Positions 12,416 to 24,127 of a DNA stretch of 64,000 nt are shown here, piece by piece. Every line of letters begins with the position of its first letter. Position 1 is the stretch's first letter. Location: assembly GCA_015501585.1 (NCBI GenBank), contig JADNRY010000049.1:1-64000 (forward strand), read 5' to 3'. A program made the position numbers and the translations under genes. Source of the stretch: Rhodocollybia butyracea (taxonomy: Eukaryota; Basidiomycota; Agaricomycetes; Agaricales; Omphalotaceae). The notes below the pieces were generated by a model. That model searched no databases and was not told the DNA's origin. It saw only the letters and a list, made by a program, of their open reading frames with translations.

Positions 12416-13990
12416 TCAGTTAAAGAGAATTCCTAGACTGTTACGGAATTTCTGAAACTTGACAAGTGCAAGGTTCTTCGTGAGAAGATCTGCGACATTA
12501 TCATCAGTAGGAACATAGAAGAGTTCTATTTCTTTTGATTCGATGCGTTCTCTGATATAATGATATCGTATATCAATATGCTTGGTTCTTATTTCTTGTA
12601 CAGGATTAGATCCCAGAAAGATTGATCCTTGATTATCACCACATAAGGGCAATACAGCGATAGTAATTCCAATCTCAGAAAAGAGAGACTTAAGCCACAT
12701 GAGTTGTCTACACGAATCAGATAAAGCCATATATTCAGCTTCAGTCGATGAAAGAGCAACTGTTTTCTGTTTGTGAGAAGTCCAGCAGATTGGACCTGTG
12801 GCAAGTTTGATAATCATCCCAGTATGGGATTTTCGATCATCTGGATCTGACGCCCAGTCAGAATCACAATAGGCTAAGAAGCCATGGTCAGATCTACCAT
12901 CAAAGACAAGTACGTAAGTAGAAGTCCCAATTAAGTAGCGCACAATGTAAAGTGCTTTGGCCAGGTGGTCTGGGTTTGGATTCGCCGAATACTGTGAGAG
13001 TTTTATAACGGCATAAGCAATGTCGGGTCGGGTGCCTAGCATCAGATACAATAAAGATCCAATTACGCTTTGGAAGCGTTGTCTAAGTTTGGCATCTACA
13101 CGACCAGTGTTTGCACGAGGAACCCAGGATGAAGGTAATGGGGTTGGGGTAGCTTTGGCATTAGTTAATCCAAAACGTTCTATGACCTTTCGAAGATAAG
13201 GTTGTTGGTCAAGTGTTAAGACACGTTTGGAACGATCCCGTGTAATCCGCATTCCAAGGAACTCAGTTGGTTTTCCTAGATCACGACATTCCCATAATTT
13301 CATAAACTCGTTTTTCTTTTTAAGAACAAGATCTTTGTCCTTGCCAAGAAAGAGTGCGTCATCAACATAGATGATGGCAGTTACGGTTTTGCCATTTGAT
13401 TTAAAGACATATACACCAGCATCTGAAGAGCAGCGCTTAAATCCCAATTTTCCCATGGAGGCGTTACATTCCTTCCACCAGGATAAGCTAGCTTGTTTCA
13501 GTCCGTATAATGCACGATGTAACCGCCATACTTTCGGTGTGCCTTCTTTAATGAAGTCTTTAGGTTGTTCCATGTAGATCTCTTCATCTAGCTTGCCATA
13601 AAGAAAAGCCTGTTTGACGTCAAGAGCCTGGATTTCCCAGTCCTCTAATGCGGCTAAAGCTAGGAGAGTTCGTACAGTTTCAAACCGGGCAACCGGTGAG
13701 AACAACTCATTATAATCCACACCTTCTACTTGTGAAAAACCTTTTGCTACGAGTCGGGCTTTATAGCGACCGTCAGATTTTTTAGTAAAAACCCATCGAC
13801 AACGGATAGGTTTGCGACCTTTTGGTAGATCAACTACTTCAAAGACATTTCGTTTCTTCAAACCATCGATCTCATCTTTGCATGCTTGATCCCATTTCTT
13901 TCTTTCAGCAGATGGTAAATGACGATATGATGTTGGAGAAATCCAATTATCAGGATTATTCCTAGCGGCTTCGTGTTTAGCCGGTATCAT
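12416..13990 (-). CDS. copia reverse transcriptase and RNase H
   Basis: A single uninterrupted frame of 524 codons. RT domain: KARLVAKGFSQVEGVDY, SPVARFETVRTLLA, QALDVKQAFLYG, YGLKQASLSWW and the catalytic IIYVDDALFL. RNase H: YCDSDWASDPDDRKSHTG, LSSTEAEYMALSD and the C-terminal LADLLTK-type end. The ATG at 13988-13990 is probably internal: in-frame sequence continues upstream to about 14062, where it should join the hinge. RT and RNase H motifs are intact. Confidence 0.93.
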   Translation of the reverse strand: MIPAKHEAARNNPDNWISPTSYRHLPSAERKKWDQACKDEIDGLKKRNVFEVVDLPKGRKPIRCRWVFTKKSDGRYKARLVAKGFSQVEGVDYNELFSPVARFETVRTLLALAALEDWEIQALDVKQAFLYGKLDEEIYMEQPKDFIKEGTPKVWRLHRALYGLKQASLSWWKECNASMGKLGFKRCSSDAGVYVFKSNGKTVTAIIYVDDALFLGKDKDLVLKKKNEFMKLWECRDLGKPTEFLGMRITRDRSKRVLTLDQQPYLRKVIERFGLTNAKATPTPLPSSWVPRANTGRVDAKLRQRFQSVIGSLLYLMLGTRPDIAYAVIKLSQYSANPNPDHLAKALYIVRYLIGTSTYVLVFDGRSDHGFLAYCDSDWASDPDDRKSHTGMIIKLATGPICWTSHKQKTVALSSTEAEYMALSDSCRQLMWLKSLFSEIGITIAVLPLCGDNQGSIFLGSNPVQEIRTKHIDIRYHYIRERIESKEIELFYVPTDDNVADLLTKNLALVKFQKFRNSLGILFN

Positions 13991-14025
13991 TTCACTGTCA
14001 AGATCTGTGATAAAAGATGATTCTT

Positions 14026-15060
14026 CTAGGGAATCGGAGATTGCTTGCGAAAGAAGGTATTTTTGTAATTCAACTCCCCTTCCTGAGCTAGTTTAGTCAG
14101 AAGTGCTTCCTCTTCTATGTCAGAATCCGGAGTAGCGCCTGGAGGTGGCGGTGTGACCATACGGTCATCAGGATTCAATGGACGTGGTGGTGGAACCGGT
14201 GGCGGAACTTGATCAGGAACTATATTGCGAGCAGGCACAAGTCCACGTCTAGCGTGTCCAAAGCGCTCAGCACGTTCTTCACGATCAGCTTGTCGGCTCC
14301 AAGTGCCAGGCGTGGGTATCATGCCAGGGCGCAAGGGTGCACGACGTTCTCTAGTGGGGTTCACACGTTTCCATGCTTCAACGTCTTCGGGACGGTAGCT
14401 GAATGGATTAGGATCGGGAGCAGGTGGTGAAGGGTCTCTTGCTTGAGGTGGAGGGGTGGGTGATCGAGATGGTACCGGAGGATTGGGATTTGGAGCATCA
14501 TCATCACCAGGCAGATCTGGATCTGGGCCAGCTGGTGGACTGTGCGGTCCATTTTCCGGTTCAGTAAACGGTTGTGGTTGATCTTCCGGGAATTCCGGAT
14601 CAAATGGAATGTCTGCACCATTACCATTTGAAGGTTGCGAAGGTTTCACAGGCGTGGGGGCAACAGGTATAGCGGGTTTTACTCCAGAATCAGATTCGGA
14701 TTTGCACCGTGGAAACCATTTCTCATAGAAAGTTGCTTGTGCAGCATGCACTACGAGTTATCGCTACGCATGAATAGATATCCTTTGCTTCCTTGGTCAT
14801 ATCCAATGAAAGTCATTGCTTCAGAGTGTGGGGATTGTTTATTTTTTCGCTTGTCAATAGGAATAAAGACATAAGCGCCACAGCCAAAGGTTCTGAAGTA
14901 CAAGACATCAGGTTTCTTTTTGAGAAAACCTTCAATTGGTGTCTTCCAGTTCAATCGACGGATCGGTGTGCGGTTGTACACATGTACTCCTGTGGAATAT
15001 GAAAATTGCCACCAGGACTCCGGGCAGCATGCATGGTGTCGCATGGCTTTCGGATTTTTC
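14026..15060 (-). pseudogene. copia integrase C-terminal part and proline-rich hinge (frame-broken)
   Basis: Continues the integrase after the frame break: SWWQFSYSTGVHVYNRTPIR, then FRTFGCGAYVFIP and FIGYDQGSKGYLF, the usual C-terminal copia integrase signature (GCxxYV, GYxxxSKGY). A TAG near 14755 ends this frame, and the protein resumes in another one as HAAQATFYEKWFPR followed by a long Pro-rich hinge. That frame is lost near 14065 at another A5 run. Confidence 0.88.
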
Positions 15061-17309
15061 CATGAGTGTACGGTTGATACGTTCCGCTCTACCATTCTGT
15101 TGATGAACATAAGGTTCGGACATTTGAATATCAATACCCTCAGACTTGAGAAAGGAAGTAAATTCCTTTGAGATAAGTTCTCCCCCTCGATCAATGCGGA
15201 AACGCACAAGTTTGCGTCCAGTTTGTTTTTCAGCCCAAGATTTGAAATCCTTGAAGGCTTGAAACGCTTCTGATTTTTGTCGCAGCATGATCGAAGTAGC
15301 ATGAGAAGAGCAGTCATCCAGCAGAGTGATCACAAATTTAAATTTATGATAAGAGACGGTTGGAATTTCAACCAAATCTGCATGAATTAAATCCATAGGG
15401 TTGGAAGCTCGTTTCTCGGACTTAGGATATGATTTGGAGGCAGCCTTTCCAAGCGCGCAACCTTTGCATGGAGATTCTTTATCTGGTATCGACAACTTAG
15501 GTAGTCCGTTGACATTTCCAGGAGCATTGCGTAATACGACATCACCAGGATGTGCAAAACGGTTATGCCAGGTGTTAAAATCATTAGGAGATGATATCAT
15601 GCCTATCTCAGATTTCACTACATCGGCCTTTAGCCAGTGAATATTATCCCTATCGTTATTGGGATATAAGGTCATGATTGTTGAGTCATCATCCGTCTTA
15701 CGAATAACTGATTTTTCAACGTTAATAGTTGTGTAACAACCCTGTCGATTTAATAAACCAACAGATAGAAGTCGGTGTGTGCAATGCGGTTGGTAAAACA
15801 CTGGGTGTAACTTAGTCGTGAGGATTTTTCCTTCGCCGTTGTCATGCCTTATGTAGACTGTTCCGGCACCTTCAATAAAGGTTGACGTACGTTTGTCAGC
15901 AGTCTGGACAGGTATCGGATGTGTGAATTTTTTATAAGACACAAAGTCTTGCCGATAAGGGGTAAAATATCCAGATGCACCGGAATCAAGCAGCCATGTG
16001 TTAAATATCTGACTAAGGTTCTTATTCGCACCATGCACATCATTAGAAACCATTTTATTTAATTTACCCTCACTAGGAGGTACAGAGTTCATGAAGCGTG
16101 GAGAATGTGATACATAAGGTCCATTTGGACCGTTCGAGATTCCAGCCATATTATTGAACATCTGTTGTAATGAGTGCAATTGGTCAGTGAATTTTTCCTT
16201 AAAACTATTAAGGGAAGCTTGCCAGAAAATAAGGCGCTCGTCTCCAGAGCCATACATTTCCTCGTCAATGTCCATTTCGAGTTTGGTCTGAGGCCAAAGG
16301 TGATCAGAGAGATCGACCTCTACTTCCTCGATCTTCATCCTGTCAAGGACGGAGTCGTGGGAGGCTTCACGGAGGAAGCTGTCATTAATGCGCGAGGCAA
16401 GGCAGGTGGCGAAATTAGAGACATTGGAAGTCTCCACTTCAGCCGATTCATGAGCCTTTTCTTTGCCTTTTCCTCCTTTCTTTCCACGGCGTGTCTTTTT
16501 GTCTTTGTCAGAAGAAGAGGACGAGTCGTTGGAAGGTTTGCTTGCCGGGTAAGGCGCTCCCTTCTTAGTGTCCTTCTTCTTCTTCTGATCATTCCAAGAA
16601 GACTTGGAGTCAGATTGACGTTTGACGCCGGAGATGCGGGCCGCGAGCGAGGTAGCGTTGGATTGGCGGCGGCGGTACTCGTCCTGAATGATCGGCATGA
16701 TGTTGGACGGAGTAAGAAGAGTAGCATCTCGAGAAAGGATTGTCATCGCAAGACTATCCCATTGAGTAGGTAAGGCGGCCAAGAGAATCATAGCTTTTAC
16801 CGGTTCGGGAAGAATGAGACCAGAGCCATCAAGGCGGGAGAAGGTGGAGTTTAAAGATGCTAGGGCAAGAGTAGGGTCGTTTCTTCCGTCGATTTGGAAG
16901 TTAATGGCCTCTTTGAAGATGCCAAAAGTGCCGGCAGAGCCGGGTTTGCCGTAGATCTTTTTGATTTCTTCCCAAGTTTCACTAGATTCAGACTTTAGGA
17001 CAGTAGCCCTGATGTCATCAGGAAGTCGGAGGGCAATTAAGCCCATGGCTTGGTCGTCAAGACTGTCCCAGTCATCAATCTCTTTCTGCCGTTCGGCAGT
17101 GGTGGTCTCCACTTCTTCGCCAGACTTGTGAGTGCCAGCGGCGACTTCAGAGGCGCTTGCCTTGCGGAATGTTGGTTTGGGGCGAGGGATTCGTCCACAT
17201 ACAACGACCAACAACGAGAGGCTCTAAGGAGCGCTGTCATTGAACTGGACCAGGAGGGGTAGTTAGCCCCATTGAGGAGAGGAACACTAGAGAGGTTTGA
17301 GAGAGACAT
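14932..17309 (-). pseudogene. copia gag, protease and integrase core (frame-broken)
   Basis: Gag begins at the ATG at 17309 (LLNGANYPSWSSSM, a typical copia gag start). The frame shifts near 17175-17200 and continues through the gag helices (TWEEIKKIYG, LPTQWDSLAM). Protease has the catalytic DSGAS motif (WLLDSGASGYF). Then come the zinc-binding HHCC of integrase (HNRFAHPG...CKGCALGKA) and its core with DLVEIPT, RIDRGGEL and NGRAERINR, which supply the D-D-E triad. The frame is lost again at an A5 run near 15055, just after RTLMEK. The basic Lys-rich patch KKKKDTKKG and KTRRGKKGGKGKEK may be a nucleic-acid-binding or nuclear signal region; no CCHC knuckle is evident. Confidence 0.9.
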
Positions 17310-18041
17310 GTTTTGATAAGGTTCTAGAAAAAGTAGAGCAACAGTCAGTGACGTGCTTCCACAAGTTATGAACTCAGATCACAACAACAAAGTCGGAAAC
17401 CCGTGACAAGTGTTTTCAGTGTTGATCGCATATAATTATCCATCCATTTTCCATCCACTGATCCGATCATTCCAATTCGGACTCAGTCACTTAAGTTGAT
17501 CGGAACACAAATAGGGTAACTGAATGCCAAGAATATGCGTTCAGTCAACGTTCAGATGTGCTTTGCAGCACAATCGAACAGTATCCCTTCAGCATGTGAA
17601 GAACTTAAGGCAAGCAGCAGGTAGGTAATGTGTATGTACAATTATTCTACGAAGGCCAAGAACCCAATGATCGTTCGCAGTTTGCCAGCGGATGCACATG
17701 AACGCTTTTATGGCTATTATAGCGGTGACCCCAAGTCTACCTGGCAGGGAATAAAACCCTAAAGGGAATGCCATCACAGCAAAGCCCTTAAACAGTTCGT
17801 TCGATCATCGGGTGCCTATGTAAATACATGTGTGTGTCAGTGTGCAAAGTCATGTATATTTTTTGAACAATGCAGGAATGGAGAGAAATGCGATCCATGA
17901 ATGTTACCATGTACCATGACCAGCTATGCACAACACGCGAACTTCGTACACTCCAGGAATGAGCGTTGGATGTTCATTGAACACTGTCTAACCAAGTGCA
18001 GTAAGCACAATGGAGGGCACAACATGTGTTGAAGCGATCCG

Positions 18042-18053
18042 GGGCCCATAACC
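18042..18053 (-). promoter_or_regulatory. Primer binding site, initiator-Met tRNA anticodon-arm type
   Basis: GGTTATGGGCCC directly abuts the 5' LTR. It is complementary to GGGCCCATAACC, the anticodon stem-loop of eukaryotic initiator tRNA-Met, not to a tRNA 3' end. This is the half-tRNA priming known for Drosophila copia and yeast Ty5. The same 12-mer follows LTR-like sequences at 27491 and 28553-28564. Confidence 0.85.
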
Positions 18054-18571
18054 TGTCGAAACAGCGGTCAGTCAACACAAGGTCGACAGCATACTCACCT
18101 GGAAGTGTAAGGGTGTTTACAGGAGTTTGTAAGAGTGCTTGTTGAGAGCAGAACAAGTGTCCAGACGAATAGTAGGATTCTTGGTTATTGTTACAGGAAA
18201 ATATCTACAGTATTTATACTACAGAATATAATAAACCCTATAACAATGTATGAGTCTACTTGAGTCATACTGCTAAACATAGTGCATATACATGTGCATA
18301 ATGTACCCTAGAAGATGGAGTCCGTATGGTAATTCTATAGGTATTGTTCATAGGTACTGCAAGGCAGCGTACAAGCTATGTATCATAGGACTAATAGCGA
18401 ATGGCATAATTGACTACATCTATACGAACCTGCGTAGAGGCTGCGTCTAGTGTTTGAGGGTGAGTTTCAACATAGCATATATCGACAGTTCATCGATCGT
18501 ATAGCAAGTGCGTCTAGTCGACTCACATCACTGATTAGATACGACTCATAAGCGGTAATCTAGTTTCAACA
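18054..18571 (-). repeat. 5' LTR of the copia element
   Basis: Same 518-bp sequence as the 3' LTR. As the 5' copy it would carry the element promoter; its TATAAAT box is at 18212-18218 on the minus strand. Confidence 0.96.
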
Positions 18572-18576
18572 TAGTT

Positions 18577-21159
18577 TTGGCTTTCAGATAGGCTGAGCCA
18601 ATTTCAAAGTCGACTACTGGTGCAGATGTTGATGCAGAGCCAAGAAGGTTTGTGGGAGAACATGTTGGTATTAGTCTGTGAACGCAGCAGAGAAAGACAC
18701 AAATTCCCATCGCATGACTTGAGCGCCTATCAGCTTTCGGAACGTTTTCGGAACATATCCGGTAGTAACGAGGAATGACCGGACAACAAAATTGAATGCT
18801 CGCGGAGTATTGGGGGTCTTCTTCCTGTTAAGCTACGATACTTCATACAATATCTTTTGCTTTGTCATTTCCCGTTTAGTATATTTCTTCTTTCCATTTC
18901 TATCGCTTACATATGAGACATTCCTATACGTATATACTTAGCCGGTTCACGATTTCCACTCCCTCAGTTGTAACGACTACGAACAACTGAGGTGAGTTTC
19001 TCTTTTCCCTTTTACTAGTATTTTGCTTATCTTTCGTAGATATTTATTTGTTCTACAGGTAGCGTATATTAGTTGTAACGACTACGAACAACTGAGATAT
19101 TTATTTGTTCTACACTTCCTTTGGCTGGAGGATGGGACAGCGAGTTGGAAGCAGTCGGAAGAAGAGAAGAAAGGTGATAAACATGGAAGGGAGAGTAATT
19201 GCTCAAAGCAACATTGGATCGGAATGTTCTCGGAGAAGTATCGGGGAGCTCTCGTATGAGAACATAATCAAGTTATCATGGTCTGGATTCTGTAAAATCA
19301 TACAATTCGAGTGTCATTTCCTCAGCTGAAGCCCGAGACTATGGATCGGAGGTAGTCATAGGAAGAAGCCACGGAAGGGAGAGTAATTGTTAATGCTCTC
19401 AAAGTTTTTGGGAGTTGTTTTCCTTTGGCACGGAGATGGGACTGTGAATGGTGGTAGAGGCTGCAGAAGACACCGCAATAGATGACAGTGATGATGAATT
19501 GGCGAACTCAGATGCTCGAGTGTTGGAAGGCTCTGGTTGAGACTGTGAATCAGAGGAAAACAAAGACACTTCCGGAGCAGATATCTTGGAAGCTGATGCC
19601 TTAGAAGCCCCTCGGATAAACCGCAGCGATAAACCACAGTGATGAGGGATCGGCAACTGCGGATAAAGTGGAGTAGTTGCTTGATTCAACAGCATCTTCC
19701 TTTACAGCATCCAAGGAGATGGTGCTATTTTGTTGCCCAAAGCTGGAAGGATGAACCAAAGACTCCAAGTCTTCGTTCATGCCATAAGCGGACTGAGCTA
19801 CTGAGCAATCCATACCAATTGCTGGCCATCGCATCACTAGGAACACAGCAAATTGCCCTCTTCATGATGGATCAGTGATATTGAATGATCTCAGGGTATT
19901 AGGGAGCTGTTATCCATCAGTTGGGGATGCAATTGCAATTCAGAGGTAGCACATGCAGCAGAAGCTGTGGAAGACACCATGATAGACAACATCAATGATG
20001 AGCTGGTGAACTCAAATGCTCGTTGAAGGCTCCGGTTCAACTTGGAAGTGGAGATGGCAAATTGGAGGAAGACAGGGACTTCCTTAAGCAGATGTCATTT
20101 CCCCCGTTCAAGGCTGAGACTGCAAGGCAGAGTGGGAGGAAGAAGAGCAAGCTTCAGGGATAGAAGCCCAGGAAGGGAGAGTAATTGCTGAAAGCAATGA
20201 TGGATTGACAAGTATGCTCTAGTATTGGAGTCCCATTGGCTGGGGGATGGACTGCGATTTGGAGCAATTTGGAGGGAGATGTGAAATTCTGCTAACGCAA
20301 TCTTGAGTAGAAGCTGTGGAAGGCACTGGGGTAGCTGACAGCAATGAAGAACTGGCAAACTCATACACTCGAGAGTGTTTGTGAGCTTTGGTTCAAAGGA
20401 AAACAAAGATGCGGAGCAGAGGTCCTGGAAAACCGTCTGATAAAGGTCAAAATCCGAGATTGTTGATAAAGTGTGAGTAATGCCTATCTTCTCTTTAGAG
20501 TATCCAAGGATGCTGAAATATAGAGCGCAGTGCTATTTTGTCATCAAAAGTCGGAAGGAGGAATAAGCTCTGAGTCCTTGATCATGCCTGGGCTACTGAG
20601 CGACATGCTGGCTTTCGCTCCACCAAGAACACGGTAAAACCCCATCCTCATCCTCCTCGCCCTACACTTGTCCAGTCCCTGGCGCGGCTCCAGTTTAACA
20701 AGCAAAAGTTGGACACTATCTCAGTCTGGGATGAAGCTTTGAAGGTGCAGAATCGAAGTTGCTGATGTTAGCAATCTCAAAAGATTTGCTTGCTGTGTGA
20801 GGCTATATGTGAACCTGCAGAGATTTTGTGCATTGTCCAGCTAGCACATAGCATGCATGGGGATGACTGTGAACTAGTATGCTGTAAAAGGCAATTAGTC
20901 CAGATATTCAGTGTTCAAAAGAATACACTTGCAATATATGAGCTCTGCCGTCGAAGGAACGGCACCATTCAGTTGCTGGCAGCTTTGATCCTGTTGAAGC
21001 TTCATATGTGGGCTGCTCTATTGTCGGGTGTGGTTGCGCTGGTCATCAGATGAAAATCTCTATGGAACACCAACTGATGATCAATGACCAGAAAGTGGAA
21101 GAAATAGATTGGCATGGGGTACTGTATCCTGGGATCTTATTCCTTAATCAGGCAATTTT
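18577..21159. other. Degenerate repeats, no supported gene
   Basis: A 27-base block AGTTGTAACGACTACGAACAACTGAG plus the following ATTTATTTGTTCTACA is directly repeated about 104 bp apart (18967 and 19071). From 19100 to 20650 several diverged copies of a phrase around GGAAGGGAGAGTAATTGCT recur (19185, 19373, 20170), together with GGCTGG(A/G)GGATGG stretches, so this is a decayed internally repeated segment. On the minus strand it reads as broken Ser/Pro-rich peptides. Confidence 0.5.
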
Positions 21160-21690
21160 TATATTTTTGCAGTGGATGAGGTCAAAGCTGTTTTCATTGC
21201 CTAATTAAGAAATAACCAATCCCTTGCAGTGAATGAGGTCAAAGCTGCTTTCATTGCCTAATTAAGAAATGACAAATCCCTTGCAGTGGATGAGGTCAAA
21301 GCTGTTTTCACTGCTTAATTGGGAAATGACCTAACTCAAGACAAAAACTGTTTGCACCCTTTCCATGAGGGTGATGACTTGTACTAGATATCCAGATCTC
21401 ATCTCCATACATAGAACAGATTGCTCATCCCAATTGAAGCCAATCCTGTGGTGGGAAGGGGTTGGATTGCAAAATATTTTTTGGATTACCTTTGATTGCA
21501 GTAAATGAGGCCAAAGCTATATGTCCATAAAAGGAAATCAATGAAAAGTGTTGAGTCTAAAGATTGCAATGGATAAGGCTGATCCTTTTCATCCACTGAT
21601 GCCCTGATATGCTCTCTACCATTTCTGAGTCTCAGATACATTTAGATGGCCCCTGGGAGATCAGTCTTCAATGATCTTTAAAGAAGGATG
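21160..21690 (+). repeat. Dispersed repeat with a 57-bp tandem unit, copy 1
   Basis: Contains three copies of a 57-bp unit around GCAGTGGATGAGGTCAAAGC...GCCTAATTAAGAAATGAC, then a conserved tail (GAGGGTGATGACTTGTA, CCAATCCTGTGGTGGGAAGG, AAGTGTTGAGTCTAAAG, GCCCCTGGGAGAT). The same unit array and tail recur in the same orientation at about 33510-34060. Confidence 0.85.
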
Positions 21691-22917
21691 CACACTGTAG
21701 ACAAGATAAAATCTATACACAAACACCTTGAGCCCGAACTGAGGCAGATGGCGTTGTATGATGCATCCAACAGCGACAACTCCTCTGGGTCCTCCTCCCG
21801 CACTGGTGTAAAACTTAGACACTTTGCTAAAGAACAGAAAAGGTGTCTGGCCAGAAAGGAAGACTGTAGATCAATCCAGGAGAGGCTAGGAACTGGCTTG
21901 AAAAAGGTAGCACTACAGCGAGCATCAGAGGCTCAGGCTTTGAAGCTCAAAGATCAGTTCTTCACCGAGTCTTTGCCTATTAACCAAGGCTCATGGTCAG
22001 GAGTTTGACAACAGCTTGATTGGATTGTTGTATCTTTAGATGAGCTTATGGAATGGCATAAAAATTTTAGGATTGTGGATTGGGATGGACAGTGAGTGCA
22101 ACATCTTTATCTATGTTTCATGTCTAACATAACTTTAGGGAATGCTATCCTATTATTGACAAAAGTGGCAGAGTTATCAGTGTTCTTGCTGGAAAGCCAA
22201 GAGGCATCAACTGGATGCCCGGAATACAGAAACTGACTGCAAAGATTAGCGAAGCTCATCATAAAATGACATTTCGGAAAAACCAAACTTTGAATAAGAG
22301 ATCAGTGTTGCCCTGTTGCTATAGGCACCTCTTTTGGGGAGGAAGGTAATAGTTTATTTTCTTAATATCTTTTGACGCCGATTTATAATTATTATATTTA
22401 GAGACTGGGTACTCTAGCTTTCTATGGAAAGTTAAACAAGGCAATTCTACTGAACCTGATTTCCACCAGCGGTTTTCAGAGCATTGTATGATTTGTGAAC
22501 TGTGAGTCCACAGCTATTTGTTAAGACTTGTAAAGATTGATTTACTGTGTAGGTGTTTTTCAATGTTTCACCCCAGCAACCTATCAATATTATAGAATGG
22601 AGCTAGATAGACTTTACGCGTCAAGTGACAGGCTTTATAACTGGTTTCCCCGTAGTGTCTTTGCTAGCATAACATTCAATCTTGGTCCCTGGATGATCAG
22701 CTGGCCTCAGACAGACAATCATAATCTCACTTTTGGCTGGTGTGCTATCACAGCTCTTGGAAATTTTGATCCAGAAGAGGGAGGTCATCTGATACTTTGG
22801 GATTTGGGTCTCGTTATCAGGTTTCCACCCAGCTCTACAGAGCCTAAGCTCTGTACAGCCCTTAGGCTGGCTGTGGAGTCATCAAGGTTGGCTCAAGGTT
22901 GGCTCAAGGCTACTTGA
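21688..22917 (+). pseudogene. TET/JBP-like 2-oxoglutarate/Fe(II) dioxygenase fragment
   Basis: Pieces fit the basidiomycete TET/JBP-like dioxygenase family that has expanded alongside KDZ transposons. An N-terminal basic, coiled stretch (21688-22005) is followed by an in-frame TGA at 22006-22008. The frame then continues LDWIVVSLDELMEWHKNF and, after an intron with GTGAGTGC, PIIDKSGRVISVLAGKPRG; further introns near 22348-22400 and 22502-22552 lead to the core: FPRSVFASITFNLGPWM, LTFGWCAITALGNFDPEEGG and HLILWDLGLVIRFPPSS. By analogy the first iron ligands should read HxD, but here the place reads Q-T-D, and the protein ends soon after FPP, before the second His. The family call rests on remembered sequence patterns. 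The gene is not functional as read. Confidence 0.6.
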
Positions 22918-22958
22918 GTATAGGGGGTATTTTCCTGATGCAGTGCTTTTGCCGGTAC

Positions 22959-23474
22959 TGTTGAAACTAGAGTACCGCTATGAGTCATATCTAATCAGTA
23001 ATGTGAGTCAACCAGATGCACTTGCTATATGATCAATGAACTGTCAATATATGCTATGTTGAAACTCACCCTCAAACACTAGATGCAGCCTCTACACAGG
23101 TTCATATAGATGTAGTCAATTATGCCATTCACTATTAGTCTTATGATACATGGCTTGTATGCTGCCTTGCAGTACCTATGAACAATACCTATAGAATTAC
23201 CATATGGACTCCATTTTCTAGGGTACATTATGCACATGTATATGCACTATGTTTAGCAGTACAACCCAAGTAGACTCATACATTGTTATAGGGCATATTA
23301 TATTCTGTATTATAAATACTGTAGATATTTTCCTGTAACAGTAACCAAGAATCCTACTATTCATCTGGACACTTGTTCTGCTCTCAACAAGCAACCCTCT
23401 TAAGCTCCTCTCAGCCCTTACACTCTAGGTGAGTATGCTGTCAACTGTTTGTTGACTGACTTGCTGTTTCTACA
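22959..23474 (+). repeat. Solo/orphan copia LTR, diverged relative of the 518-bp LTR
   Basis: 516 bp, plus orientation, TGTTGAAACTAGAG...GTTTCTACA, recognisably the reverse complement of the LTRs at 11803 and 18054 with many substitutions. Flanking 5-mers (GGTAC, AGCCT) do not match and no primer site follows, so it is a remnant, probably joined to the neighbouring gag by recombination or deletion. Confidence 0.85.
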
Positions 23475-24127
23475 AGCCTTGAGTTGATTTGCCTTTGCCT
23501 TTCCAGTGTTTAGGCCATTGACCAGCCTTTCCACCTCCCTCAGCAAAGCAATCCTTCTTCATATGCCCTGTCTTTCCACAGTTATAGCATTTAATTGACT
23601 TCTTGTTTCCAAACTTCTTTGAAGGTCCAGCGTTATATGCTGCTTCCTTTGCTCCACTTTTGGAGTTCCGGTTTCCAAGTTTTCGGTGGTCAGATTCATC
23701 TAGGATACCTCTAATATAGGTGTCCACACTGAGTTGTTGGTTTACAAGTGTTGCAGTTGCAGTGAGTGCTGCCAGGTATGGATCATATGATGGAGGAAGT
23801 GCAGACATAATAATTGCAACAAAGTTGTCATTTCCAGGGTGTGCATTCATAGAGACTAGATCCTCTCTAATAGCAATTACACGGGTTATGTAATCCCACA
23901 CATCTTCATCGCCGTCACAGCGCTCATTCTGAAGCTTACGCCGTAAGTCCACAACCATCATTCTTGACTTCCCTGATGTTCATCAACTAATTTCATCCAC
24001 ATTGCTCCAACAGTCTTCTCTCCTTTAACCTTCAAAAATAATGAATCCATAAATGACCCAGTTGGACCCATCGGCATTAAGCTTGGGTAGCCATAAAAAG
24101 TAATCACTGAGTTTGGAGTTACTGGAG

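Larger units (their letters stand above)
11803..18571 (-). mobile_element. Complete Ty1/copia LTR retrotransposon
   Basis: Bounded by direct 518-bp LTRs (11803-12320 and 18054-18571) that each run TG...CA, and flanked by the 5-bp target duplication TAGTT (11798-11802 and 18572-18576). Reading on the minus strand, it has a 5' LTR, a tRNA-iMet-type primer site, gag, protease, integrase, reverse transcriptase and RNase H in copia order, a purine tract and a 3' LTR. I could find only one LTR difference (G/A in the GAGTCRTACTGC stretch), implying recent insertion. Despite that, the polyprotein changes frame four times, so this copy could not make it as read. Confidence 0.96.

Noticed and set aside
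22959..23474. 5' LTR of an element extending right
   Set aside because: No primer site follows it, and the adjacent gag is on the opposite strand and belongs to another family.
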